A stretch of DNA of 58,446 nt, from positions 1 through 58,446 of the forward strand of contig CAKPFD010000007.1 of assembly GCA_934149515.1 (NCBI GenBank). Reading direction: 5' to 3'. A program made the position numbers and the translations under genes. Numbering within the stretch: position 1 is the stretch's first letter; each line of letters opens with the position of its first letter. Origin of the DNA: an uncultured Bacilli bacterium (GTDB lineage: Bacteria > Bacillota_I > Bacilli_A > RF39 > UBA660). The notes beneath the pieces are model-generated. The model was not told the DNA's origin. It searched no databases and saw only the letters and a program-made list of their open reading frames with translations. Of this stretch, positions 1 through 9,648 are shown one piece after another.

Positions 1-2
1 TT

Positions 3-170
3 CCTAGTATATCAACAGGACTGTTTAGTTATCCAATAAATAAGGCGAAAATAATTGCCTATAACTCAGTTAAAGAAGTACTAAGTAAGTATAAAACGAA
101 TATAAAAGTGATATTTAATGTTTTTAGTGAGAGTGATTATAATGAATACAAGAAATTATTTAAAAATTAA
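3..170 (+). CDS. Macrodomain (ADP-ribose-binding) protein, C-terminal fragment
   Basis: Reading frame 3 is open from the window edge to a TAA at 168-170 and encodes the last 55 residues of a protein. The motif PSISTGLFSYPINKA followed by a helix and a VIFNVFSE strand matches the C-terminal part of macrodomains, where the STG(L/I)(F/Y) turn contacts ADP-ribose. The 5' part lies outside the window. The gene overlaps the next one (sirtuin) by 29 bases, so the two are almost certainly translated from one mRNA. Family knowledge: macrodomains of this type hydrolyse ADP-ribose from proteins modified by SirTM sirtuins. Identification rests on a short fragment, but the motif and partner agree. Confidence 0.8.
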   Translation, partial: PSISTGLFSYPINKAKIIAYNSVKEVLSKYKTNIKVIFNVFSESDYNEYKKLFKN

Positions 171-978
171 AGATTTAATAAAAAATGCCGATGCGATTAT
201 TATTGGTGCTGGAGCAGGATTATCAGCATCGGCAGGAATTGATTATTCTAAAGAAAGTTTTAAAAAAAATTTTTCTGAATTAGTTGATGCTTATGATATG
301 ACAGATATGTATACATCTAGTTTTTATAATTTTATTAGTGAAGAAGAAAGATGGAGTTATTGGGCAAAACATATTAACTATTCATTTATTGCACCACCAC
401 CATTAAAGGCATATAAAGAATTATTAGAAATAGTAAAAGATAAAAACTATTTTGTTATTACTACAAATGTCGATGGGCAATTTGAGAAATCGGGTTTTGA
501 ACATGATAAAGTATTTGAAGTTCAAGGTAGTTATGGAAAAATGCAATGTTCTAAAGGTTGCCATAATAAATTATATGATGATACTGAATTGGTTAAAAAA
601 ATGCTGAAATCTAAAGACAACTTAAGAGTTGATAGTAATCTCATACCATATTGTCCTGTATGTGGAGAAAAAATGGAGATAAATATTAGAAAAGATGCTT
701 TCTTTGTTGAAGATGATAATTGGAACAAACTCAGTAATAATTATGAAGAGTTTATTAATGATAATATAAATAAAAAATTAATTTTAATCGAATTAGGTGT
801 TGGATTTAATACACCTGGAATCATTAGATTCCCATTTGAAAAATTAGCGTATACACATGATAATGTTACTTTAATAAGAATAAATGATAAATATAATGAT
901 AAGGCTTATGAATTAAAGAATAAAGCCATATGTATTAAAGATGATTGTGCAAATGCTATTACAAACATTTTAAAGTAA
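142..978 (+). CDS. Class M sirtuin (SirTM), protein ADP-ribosyltransferase
   Basis: A Sir2-fold, NAD-dependent enzyme of 278 residues. The NAD-binding GAGAGLSASAG loop is at residues 22-32, TTNVDGQF at 107-113, and zinc ligands are CSKGC (136-140) and CPVC (171-174). Where deacetylase sirtuins carry the catalytic His there is Gln128 (VQGSYG), as in SirTM enzymes, which ADP-ribosylate a lipoylated GcvH-like protein and are reversed by a partner macrodomain. The start at 142 is preferred over 118 because it matches family N-termini. It overlaps the macrodomain gene by 29 bases. GcvH-L and LplA2, the usual other partners, would lie upstream of the window. Target specificity is inferred. Confidence 0.85.
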   Translation: MNTRNYLKIKDLIKNADAIIIGAGAGLSASAGIDYSKESFKKNFSELVDAYDMTDMYTSSFYNFISEEERWSYWAKHINYSFIAPPPLKAYKELLEIVKDKNYFVITTNVDGQFEKSGFEHDKVFEVQGSYGKMQCSKGCHNKLYDDTELVKKMLKSKDNLRVDSNLIPYCPVCGEKMEINIRKDAFFVEDDNWNKLSNNYEEFINDNINKKLILIELGVGFNTPGIIRFPFEKLAYTHDNVTLIRINDKYNDKAYELKNKAICIKDDCANAITNILK

Positions 979-1046
979 TAATCAAATTACAATTTATTGA
1001 GTAAATCAGAATAGTTTTATCTCTTTATGTTAGAATAACCAAAAAA

Positions 1047-1090
1047 GACAACTCTAAGTCACAATGACCTAGAATTGTCTTTTTCTTTTT
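1047..1090 (+). terminator. Intrinsic terminator after the sirtuin gene
   Basis: A 15-bp stem (1047-1061 with 1065-1079, two G-U pairs) with a tiny loop is followed by a T-rich run. It closes the macrodomain-sirtuin transcript. Between it and the next terminator (1091-1170) nothing gene-like is visible. Confidence 0.85.
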
Positions 1091-1170
1091 TAATATCTCT
1101 ACCAAAATTATTAATATTATCTTGTGTTAATTGATGCGGTGTTTTTTAATAATCATTTAAATGACAATAT

Positions 1171-1206
1171 AAAATAAAAACTTACGAACAAATAAGATCG
1201 TAAGTT
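1171..1206 (-). terminator. Intrinsic terminator of tRNA-Gly(UCC)
   Basis: Read on the minus strand, an ACTTACGA/TCGTAAGT stem is followed by TTTTATTTTA. It lies 10 bases beyond the encoded CCA end of the tRNA. Confidence 0.8.
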
Positions 1207-1215
1207 GATTTCAAA

Positions 1216-1289
1216 TGGAGCGGATGAGGAGAATCGAACTCCCGTAGTTAGCTTGGAAGGCTAAGGTTCTACCATTAAACTACATCCGC
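1216..1289 (-). tRNA. tRNA-Gly (anticodon UCC)
   Basis: A full cloverleaf is visible on the minus strand. The acceptor GCGGATG pairs with CATCCGC, the anticodon loop is CTTCCAA with anticodon TCC, the T-loop is TTCGATT, and the 3' CCA is encoded. The gene has its own promoter and terminator. Confidence 0.97.
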
Positions 1290-1313
1290 AATTCATTTCA
1301 ATTGACAGTATTA

Positions 1314-1341
1314 ATTATACCAAATTCTCATTATCTGTCAA
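1314..1341 (-). promoter_or_regulatory. Sigma-A promoter of tRNA-Gly(UCC)
   Basis: Minus strand: TTGACA (1341-1336), a 16-base spacer ending in TTTGG, and a perfect TATAAT (1319-1314), about 25 bases before the mature 5' end of the tRNA. Confidence 0.85.
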
Positions 1342-1401
1342 CCACTTTCTTAAAAAAAATCCATTTTATGTGTTATACTAAGCAAATCAGGTGATAAGAT
1401 T

Positions 1402-2286
1402 ATGATTTTAAATGTTAGTAGTAGAACAGATATTGTTGCATTTTATACAGAATGGTTTTTGAATCGCTATAAAGAAGGATTCGTTGATGTTAGAAACCCT
1501 TTCTACCCTAGTCTTGTTAGTAGAATTTACTTTTGTGATGTTGATCTTATTTTATTTTGTACTAAAAATCCCCTTCCTATTCTAGATAAAATTAAATTGA
1601 TAGATAAACCTATCATATTTCATGTTACCTTAACACCTTATAAAAATGATATTGAACCAAATGTCCCTTCCAAAAAAGAAATTATTCAAGCAATTAAAAA
1701 GCTTTCTACAATCATTGGTAGTGATCATATTGTTGTTCGTTATGATCCTGTTTTCATCAGCCCCACCTACTCTTTATCTTATCACATCAAAGCCTTTGAT
1801 AAATTATGTACTCTTTTAAATGGATATGTACATAAAATTATTATTTCTTTTATCGATGATTATAAAAACGTCAGAAAGAATCAATCAACTCTTCATATTT
1901 TACCTTTTACAGAAGAAATATACCAACAAATAGGAATTCATTTTAGTCAATCTGCTAAAAGAAATCATATGCATGTTCAAACTTGTTTTGAACAGAAGAA
2001 CCTAGTAGAATATGGATTTCTTAAAGATGACTGTTTATCTTGCAAACTTGCTTTTCAATTAACTGGTAAACTATTTCCTGAGCAGACTAGTCGAAAAAAT
2101 GGGACTTGTCACTGTGCTAAAATGGTCGATATTGGTGCTTATAACACTTGCTTACACTTATGTAAATACTGTTATGCTAATTATGATGAGAAAAAAGTCA
2201 GATCCTATCATGCACAACATGATCCTAACTCCACTTTACTTATTGGGCATTTACATTCTGACGATATAATTAAAGAAAGGCATTAA
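1402..2286 (+). CDS. DUF1848 family protein with C-terminal radical-SAM-like cysteine motif
   Basis: A 294-residue protein opening with MILNVSSRTDI, the signature of the DUF1848 family, whose function is not established. The C-terminal third is rich in cysteines (CLSC, CHC) and ends with C-x3-C-x2-C at residues 250-257, followed by YAN. That spacing is the [4Fe-4S] motif of radical SAM enzymes, here at the C-terminus rather than near the N-terminus. A good AGGTGAT site precedes the ATG. The gene is 46 bases upstream of uvsE on the same strand, so a role in repair of UV-damaged DNA, possibly lyase-like, can be inferred but not shown. Length is normal for the family. Confidence 0.85.
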   Translation: MILNVSSRTDIVAFYTEWFLNRYKEGFVDVRNPFYPSLVSRIYFCDVDLILFCTKNPLPILDKIKLIDKPIIFHVTLTPYKNDIEPNVPSKKEIIQAIKKLSTIIGSDHIVVRYDPVFISPTYSLSYHIKAFDKLCTLLNGYVHKIIISFIDDYKNVRKNQSTLHILPFTEEIYQQIGIHFSQSAKRNHMHVQTCFEQKNLVEYGFLKDDCLSCKLAFQLTGKLFPEQTSRKNGTCHCAKMVDIGAYNTCLHLCKYCYANYDEKKVRSYHAQHDPNSTLLIGHLHSDDIIKERH

Positions 2287-2332
2287 GAATAATTTATGTA
2301 GTTTGTATCATACTAACAGCAGGTGATCTGAT

Positions 2333-3283
2333 TTGAAAGTACGTCTTGGTTATATTGCAAGTCCTCTCACACTTGCACCACTTACTTATGCTCATACCAT
2401 TACTTATACACGTTATCAAAAATTAGAGGAAGAAAAAAGAAATATTGTTCTTGATCAATTACTTCAACAAAATTTAGCACTTTTCGAACAAGTTTTACAT
2501 TATAATTGTTGTAATCAAGTATATTTTTATCGTTTTTCGCATAATCTTGTGCCACTTGCCACTCATCCAAATGTTCATTTTGATTTTGTACATCCTTATT
2601 TAGATAAATGGAAAAAACTTGGTAATATAGTTAAAAAACATCATATTCGCTTAGATACACATCCGTCACAATTTTGTGTATTGAACAGTTTACAAGAACA
2701 GGTGGTTGAAGCTTCTATCAAGGATTTAATGTTTCATTATCAACTGTTTCAAGCGATGGGATTGCCTGCTAAAGTAGTATTACATATTGGTGGTTCCTTT
2801 GGCGATAAAGAGACTGCTAAGAGGCGTTTTATTCAAAACTTTTTACAACTTCCTCTTTATTTACAAGACATGATCATGTTAGAAAATGATGATAAAATTT
2901 TTACTTTTGAAGATACTTTGGAAGTTGCTACTATACTTCATATCCCAATGGTTTTAGATTATCACCACTACCTTTGCCATCACGAACAAAAACTGACCAA
3001 AGAATATTTACTTGCTATTTTTAAAACCTGGAATAAGCAACCCTATCCTCCTAAGATTCATTTTTCTTCTCCTAAAAGCAAAAAAGAATTCCGCCATCAT
3101 AGTGAATATATCGATGCCGAAAAATTCTTTGATTTTTTATTATTTTTAAAAGAAGTCAATATGGATGTTGATATTATGTTAGAATGTAAAGCTAGAGATA
3201 TTGCTTTATTTCAATTAGTTAGACAATTAAAATGTAAAAAGAAATTAATCTTTATAAACGATACTGTATTTTTAATACCCTAA
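2333..3283 (+). CDS. uvsE: UV DNA damage endonuclease
   Basis: A 316-residue TIM-barrel endonuclease (UVDE/UvsE) that nicks DNA immediately 5' to cyclobutane dimers and 6-4 photoproducts, starting an alternative excision repair. Visible family motifs are LGYIA at the N-terminus, RLDTHPSQF, HIGGSFGDKE, LENDD and LDYHHYLCHH, which supply the metal-binding His, Asp and Glu residues. The start is TTG, preceded at suitable distance by AGGTGATCTGA. It forms a likely operon with the DUF1848 gene. Its 3' end overlaps the convergent lipoprotein gene by 12 bases and there is no terminator in between. Confidence 0.93.
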   Translation: MKVRLGYIASPLTLAPLTYAHTITYTRYQKLEEEKRNIVLDQLLQQNLALFEQVLHYNCCNQVYFYRFSHNLVPLATHPNVHFDFVHPYLDKWKKLGNIVKKHHIRLDTHPSQFCVLNSLQEQVVEASIKDLMFHYQLFQAMGLPAKVVLHIGGSFGDKETAKRRFIQNFLQLPLYLQDMIMLENDDKIFTFEDTLEVATILHIPMVLDYHHYLCHHEQKLTKEYLLAIFKTWNKQPYPPKIHFSSPKSKKEFRHHSEYIDAEKFFDFLLFLKEVNMDVDIMLECKARDIALFQLVRQLKCKKKLIFINDTVFLIP

Positions 3284-3733
3284 TGTTTTTAGTGCTTGTT
3301 TTAACGTTTTTTCACAAGATTTACTACTATCTATTATTACAACTGTATTATTAATTCTAGAGATAGCATAAAAGTTTGTATCTGTTGTTACTAAATAGCG
3401 ATTATAATTAGCAAAGTTATTGCTTGTCTTTTTCTTCGTAGTATCTTGTAATTCCTCTAGCGCTTTTTTGGTATTGTCATACAAGTAAATAGCATGTTCT
3501 GTATCAGTTGTTTGATAAAAATTCATTTCGCAAAAAGTATCTTTTTCTGTTGCTTTATATGCTGTTTCTAGATAGGTATAGTTTGTAATATTATCAACAA
3601 TATTAGTCACTTGATATCCTTTATCTTCCATTTTCGTTTTGAATGTTTGTCCAGTGATTTCTTTTTTTTCGCCACAACCAGTTAATAATAAACTCATGAT
3701 AATTCCAATGACTACATAACTTTTATTTTTCAT
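3272..3733 (-). CDS. Small lipoprotein of unknown function
   Basis: A 153-residue secreted protein. The N-terminus is a lipoprotein signal (MKNKSYVVIG, hydrophobic core, then the lipobox LLTGC), so mature Cys20 is expected to be lipidated and anchored outside the membrane. The remainder is polar, with two further cysteines (FCEMN and KSCEK) that could form a disulfide. AGGAGCGATAGAAA gives the ribosome site. I do not recognise the family. It is convergent with uvsE and divergent from the valS T-box unit. Confidence 0.75.
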   Translation of the reverse strand: MKNKSYVVIGIIMSLLLTGCGEKKEITGQTFKTKMEDKGYQVTNIVDNITNYTYLETAYKATEKDTFCEMNFYQTTDTEHAIYLYDNTKKALEELQDTTKKKTSNNFANYNRYLVTTDTNFYAISRINNTVVIIDSSKSCEKTLKQALKTLGY

Positions 3734-3802
3734 TTTCTATCGCTCCTATTCTTTTGTATTTATTGTACCATAGATAAATCAACAAATAAATACACTAATC
3801 AC

Positions 3803-3831
3803 TTGGCAAATTAATTTTTTTATATTATAAT
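3803..3831 (+). promoter_or_regulatory. Sigma-A promoter of the T-box-valS unit
   Basis: TTGGCA (3803-3808), 17-base spacer, TATAAT (3826-3831). Transcription would begin near 3838, just before the T-box leader. Confidence 0.85.
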
Positions 3832-3851
3832 ACAAATACATTTAAAAAAAC

Positions 3852-4066
3852 AAAGAAGTCGAGGAGTATATCCCGCATTTTTCATAGAGAGTATAGGTTT
3901 GGTGGAACTATATAAAAATGGTGATAGAAGGTAGCGATGGAGTTTTATTTCTGAAATAGTAGTAAGAAATAACATGACTAGGTGTTAACTAGGAAAGTGA
4001 CTATCATTAGTAACTAAGGTGGTACCGCGGGAGAACTCGTCCTTATATAGGAACGAGTTTTTTGTT
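3852..4066 (+). promoter_or_regulatory. T-box riboswitch controlling valS
   Basis: The leader has the k-turn region GTCGAGGAG near its 5' end, a distal stem I with GGTTTGGTGG, and the T-box core AAGGTGGTACCGCGG at 4016-4030, which pairs with the free CCA end of uncharged tRNA. The terminator stem AACTCGTCC/GGAACGAGTT with a T run follows at 4033-4066. Uncharged tRNA-Val would stabilise the antiterminator and allow valS transcription. A Val codon GTA at 3931-3933 is a possible specifier, but I could not fold stem I rigorously. Confidence 0.93.
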
Positions 4067-4088
4067 TTTTAGTTGAAAGGAGACTATT

Positions 4089-6632
<2,544 letters not shown>

Positions 6633-6639
6633 GCCTTTT

Positions 6640-7137
6640 TTATTTATGATTTATTTTGATTTTTTCATAACACTTTATTAAGTCAGAAAGTTTATATTTA
6701 GCATTTGCAGCTGATGTAGATGGTAATGCTATGGCTTGTAATTTTGTTTTAGGTAAACAGTATTTGTCATAATACTTCTTCGCAGTTGAACCAGTAGTAT
6801 AGATTGTTTTTATTTTTGTTTTTTGTATTAGAGTTTCTATATCATTGACAACTACTTCACCAATTGTATTATCACTAGAACCTTTGATAGAACAACTTTT
6901 GATAACATCCCAAAGAGCGATATGGTTTGTTAATAGAAAGTCTTTTTTGTCCTCTATTGTCATTAGTGATTTTGTTTGAAATACTTCTTCCATCACTTTC
7001 CAAAAGCGATTGGTTTTATTGGCATAATAGAAGTTTTCTTGTCTTGAAATAATAGATGGCATACTTCCTAACAACAGAATGGTACAATTTTCATCATACA
7101 CTGGGTCTATTTTATGAAATACAGTCTCTTTATTCAT
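6640..7137 (-). CDS. DNA-deoxyinosine (hypoxanthine) glycosylase, UDG family 6
   Basis: A 165-residue protein of the uracil-DNA glycosylase superfamily. LLLGSMPS at residues 21-28 and FYYANKTNRFWKVM at 37-50 are typical of the family 6 enzymes that remove hypoxanthine (deaminated adenine) from DNA. The late loop LPSTSAAN corresponds to the DNA-intercalating loop. It overlaps mutY by 8 bases and is translated after it, making a two-gene base-excision-repair operon. The substrate preference is known for the family but not provable here. Confidence 0.85.
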   Translation of the reverse strand: MNKETVFHKIDPVYDENCTILLLGSMPSIISRQENFYYANKTNRFWKVMEEVFQTKSLMTIEDKKDFLLTNHIALWDVIKSCSIKGSSDNTIGEVVVNDIETLIQKTKIKTIYTTGSTAKKYYDKYCLPKTKLQAIALPSTSAANAKYKLSDLIKCYEKIKINHK

Positions 7138-8164
7138 GGTTTACTCCTTCTAAAAATGTCAAAAATGGTTGAAAAGCGGTTGGTATTGCATAGTCTTTTT
7201 TTGCTTTGGCAATTGATACCCAATCGAATTCTTGATTTTCTTCTGTTACTTCAATAACGTATCCTGTCATCGACCAAATTTTATGAGTGAAAACATGTTT
7301 ATTGGTCATTGTTGCTATTTCTTTTCCTTTTAACTGATGCTGTAAAAGCCAGTCTTTTCTTTTTGTTAGATTTAATTTTTGTTCAACGTTTGGAAATTCC
7401 CACAAATTTTTTAATAGACTTTGCTTATCTCGATAAGAAAGTGCTATTTTTTTGTTTCTAACTAATAAAAATACCGTTAATTGTAGTTGAGGTTTTGTTA
7501 GCTTTTTTATTCGTACTGGTATATTAGACTGGTTGTTTGCTTGATACGATTTACAATATTTTTGAAGAGGACATTGATGGCAAAGAGGTTGTTTTGGTAA
7601 ACAAATTCTTTCTCCTAATTCCATTAATCCCTCATTAAAATCACCTGAGTTTTCTGGCATAATTGCTAGTAGTTCTTTTTTTACTTTTTGTTTTGTTTTT
7701 TCTTCTAATACGTTATCAGAGCAATTCTTTATACGCATATAGACTCTTAAAACATTTCCATCCACTGCTGCTTGAGGTTGTTGGAAGCAAATCGAGCTTA
7801 TAGCTCCTGCCGTATATTCCCCTATTCCTTTTAGGGTTAGTATTGTATTGTAGTCGGTTGGAAAAATTCCGTGGTATTGTTCCATTATTATTTGTGCTGT
7901 TATTTTAAGATTTCTTGCACGATTATAATATCCTAATCCTTCCCATAACTTTAATAATTTAGCTTCTTCTACTTCGGCAAGGGATTGAATTGTTGGTAAT
8001 TGCTCTATAAATTTTGTGTAATACTTTTTTACCGCTTCTATTTTTGTTTGTTGCAACATAATTTCAGAAATCCAAACATGATATGGATTTTTATCTATTC
8101 TCCACGGAAGATCTGTTTTATTTTGTTGATACCATTTAACAATATTTAAACTAATTTCTTGCAT
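7130..8164 (-). CDS. mutY: A/G-specific adenine DNA glycosylase
   Basis: A 344-residue enzyme that removes adenine mispaired with 8-oxoguanine. Visible parts: the N-terminal LPWR with NPYHVWISEIMLQQT, carrying the catalytic Glu, the helix-hairpin-helix LKGIGEYTAGAI, the [4Fe-4S] loop C-x6-C-x2-C-x5-C (CLPKQPLCHQCPLQKYC), and a C-terminal MutT-like domain that reads 8-oxoG. The gene starts only 19 bases downstream of the tRNA-Pro terminator hairpin, so either readthrough from the tRNA promoter or an overlapping promoter drives it. It overlaps the hypoxanthine glycosylase gene. Confidence 0.95.
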   Translation of the reverse strand: MQEISLNIVKWYQQNKTDLPWRIDKNPYHVWISEIMLQQTKIEAVKKYYTKFIEQLPTIQSLAEVEEAKLLKLWEGLGYYNRARNLKITAQIIMEQYHGIFPTDYNTILTLKGIGEYTAGAISSICFQQPQAAVDGNVLRVYMRIKNCSDNVLEEKTKQKVKKELLAIMPENSGDFNEGLMELGERICLPKQPLCHQCPLQKYCKSYQANNQSNIPVRIKKLTKPQLQLTVFLLVRNKKIALSYRDKQSLLKNLWEFPNVEQKLNLTKRKDWLLQHQLKGKEIATMTNKHVFTHKIWSMTGYVIEVTEENQEFDWVSIAKAKKDYAIPTAFQPFLTFLEGVNHE

Positions 8165-8182
8165 GTTTCTTTCCTTTTTTAA

Positions 8183-8211
8183 GTAAAATAAAAACGTTGA
8201 TAATCAACGTT
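8183..8211 (-). terminator. Terminator of the tRNA-Arg/tRNA-Pro operon
   Basis: Perfect AACGTTGA/TCAACGTT stem followed on the minus strand by TTTTATTTTA. It lies between tRNA-Pro and mutY. Confidence 0.85.
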
Positions 8212-8222
8212 ACTTTTCATCA

Positions 8223-8299
8223 TGGTCGGGAAGACAGGATTTGAACCTGCAACCACCTGGTCCCAAACCAGGTGCTCTACCAAGTTGAGCCACTTCCCG
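8223..8299 (-). tRNA. tRNA-Pro (anticodon UGG)
   Basis: Minus strand cloverleaf with acceptor CGGGAAG/CTTCCCG, anticodon loop TTTGGGA (anticodon TGG), T-loop TTCAAAT and an encoded ACCA end. Second gene of a two-tRNA operon. Confidence 0.96.
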
Positions 8300-8305
8300 A
8301 TAAAG

Positions 8306-8382
<77 letters not shown>

Positions 8383-8424
8383 AAAGCTTTCCTTCACATT
8401 CGTATTTCATCAAAATACAGGTTT

Positions 8425-8453
8425 ATAATACCATAATTATTAAAGAGCGTCAA
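8425..8453 (-). promoter_or_regulatory. Sigma-A promoter of the tRNA-Arg/tRNA-Pro operon
   Basis: Minus strand: TTGACG (8453-8448), 17-base spacer ending TTATGG, TATTAT (8430-8425). Confidence 0.85.
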
Positions 8454-8559
8454 TAGATAAATAAAAAAAATATGGTTGATATTGTTATTTTGACAAGAAG
8501 CCTATAAGGCTGTCTGCAACTGCACGCTTTACAGCGCTCCGTGGTCTGTCTCTTGCAGA

Positions 8560-9018
8560 CTATCGCTTACTCCACGTAAACGAATCCATTTTCTCTAATG
8601 TCAATTGTTCTGCCATATGATCTTCTGTTAATTGTTTATCTATATACTCTCTTATTTTTTGTTCATTTTTTCCTACCGTATCTACATAATATCCTCTACA
8701 CCAAAATTGTCTATTTCTATATTTGAATCTCATATTTCCCCATCTCTCATATATCATTAGACTACTTTTTTCTTTTAAAAACCCCATAAAACTTGATACA
8801 CTTATTTTTGGTGGTATTTCTACCAACATATGTATATGGTCTGGACATACTTCTGCATTTACTATATTTACTCCCTTCCATTTACATAATTCTCTCAATA
8901 TTTGACCTATTTCTAATCTGTTACTACTATAAAATACTCTTCTTCTATACTTTGGTGCGAATACTATATGGTATTTACAATTCCTTGTTGTATGTGATAA
9001 AGTATGATTGTCATCCAT
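8560..9018 (-). CDS. tnpA: IS200/IS605 family transposase, Y1 type
   Basis: A 152-residue single-strand DNA transposase. CKYHIVFAPKYRR near the N-terminus, the HUH motif (HIHMLVE) and the nucleophile region GYYVDTVGKNEQ are all intact, so it looks active. The open frame begins at 9024, but AGGAGGTC is only three bases from that ATG; the second ATG at 9018 has proper spacing and matches family N-termini. The TAG stop lies inside the large 3' hairpin. It transposes by a peel-and-paste mechanism (family knowledge). Confidence 0.93.
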   Translation of the reverse strand: MDDNHTLSHTTRNCKYHIVFAPKYRRRVFYSSNRLEIGQILRELCKWKGVNIVNAEVCPDHIHMLVEIPPKISVSSFMGFLKEKSSLMIYERWGNMRFKYRNRQFWCRGYYVDTVGKNEQKIREYIDKQLTEDHMAEQLTLEKMDSFTWSKR

Positions 9019-9118
9019 TGGCATGACCTCCTTTTGTTTTCTTATTTACTGACAGACCAATTTCAGTATAACAAAAGGAGTTTTTTCTTTAAAGACTCAT
9101 CGCTAAAGCTAAATTGAA

Positions 9119-9137
9119 CCCCCAGACTATCTGGGGG
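9119..9137. terminator. IS200 left-end hairpin, also a terminator
   Basis: Eight G-C-rich pairs around a CTA loop with TTTTCTTT on the plus side. In IS200 elements such a hairpin stops transcription entering from outside. Here it also faces the XRE gene, whose minus-strand transcript runs into it. Confidence 0.75.
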
Positions 9138-9182
9138 TTTTCTTTACACAAAAAGCAGTAAGCATTTTAACTTACTGTTTCT

Positions 9183-9425
9183 TTATTCATCTAACTTATT
9201 AAATAACTCTTTTACATCTATATTTAAGGCTTTGGCAATTTTTTGAATGGTATCTAGTGAGAATTGTTTTTCACAACCACTTTTTGTTTCTATTTTCTTT
9301 AGATAATCAACACTTATATTACTTTCTATTGCTAATTTCACTTGTGTCCAACCTTTTATTTTTCTTTGCTTTCTAATATTTTGAGAAACTAAATAATATA
9401 AATTTTCATCATTCACATTTATCAC
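9183..9425 (-). CDS. XRE-family DNA-binding regulator
   Basis: An 80-residue helix-turn-helix protein of the Cro/C1 type: IRKQRKIKGWTQVKLAIESN and the recognition helix region YLKKIE are visible, followed by FSLDTIQKIAKALN. The start is GTG at 9425, or GTG at 9416 giving a shorter N-terminus. There is no effector domain. It is divergent from the leucine-rich-repeat gene cluster, with 132 bases between, a layout typical of a repressor controlling its neighbour. Target and signal are unknown. Confidence 0.85.
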   Translation of the reverse strand: MINVNDENLYYLVSQNIRKQRKIKGWTQVKLAIESNISVDYLKKIETKSGCEKQFSLDTIQKIAKALNIDVKELFNKLDE

Positions 9426-9557
9426 ACTTTCTTACAAATAAGTAAAAAATTATTACTATTACAATTTTCTCATTAAAAATTCAATAAAAATTTATGTTAT
9501 AGTACACCTTTTGTGAAAACTGTGATATGCTATTTGTATAAAGATAGGAGGAAAAAA

Positions 9558-9632
9558 ATGAATAATGATTTTAATAACACAATTAACAATATACAAGCTA
9601 TTAATGAAAAAATAATGTATATTTATATATGA
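9558..9632 (+). CDS. Short ORF (24 codons) with strong ribosome site
   Basis: ATAGGAGGAAAAAA precedes an ATG that opens MNNDFNNTINNIQAINEK and ends with TGA, 16 bases before the next start. The site is better than that of the gene it precedes, suggesting it is translated. It could be a leader peptide coupled to the LRR gene, a small protein, or the rest of a decayed gene. Nothing in the peptide suggests a function. Confidence 0.4.
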   Translation: MNNDFNNTINNIQAINEKIMYIYI

Positions 9633-9648
9633 AAGTAAGGTGGATGTA

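Larger units (their letters stand above)
8495..9146 (-). mobile_element. IS200-type insertion sequence (tnpA only)
   Basis: A single-gene element of the IS200/IS605 family, read on the minus strand. The left end has a perfect CCCCCAGA/TCTGGGGG hairpin (9119-9137) of the kind that shields the IS200 transposase from outside transcription. The right end has a small AGCC-TATA-GGCT hairpin at 8499-8511 and a larger GTCTGCAA/TTGCAGAC stem (8512-8560). These elements have no inverted repeats or target duplication, so the exact ends are estimates. No tnpB is present. It sits between the tRNA-Arg promoter and the XRE regulator. Confidence 0.8.
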
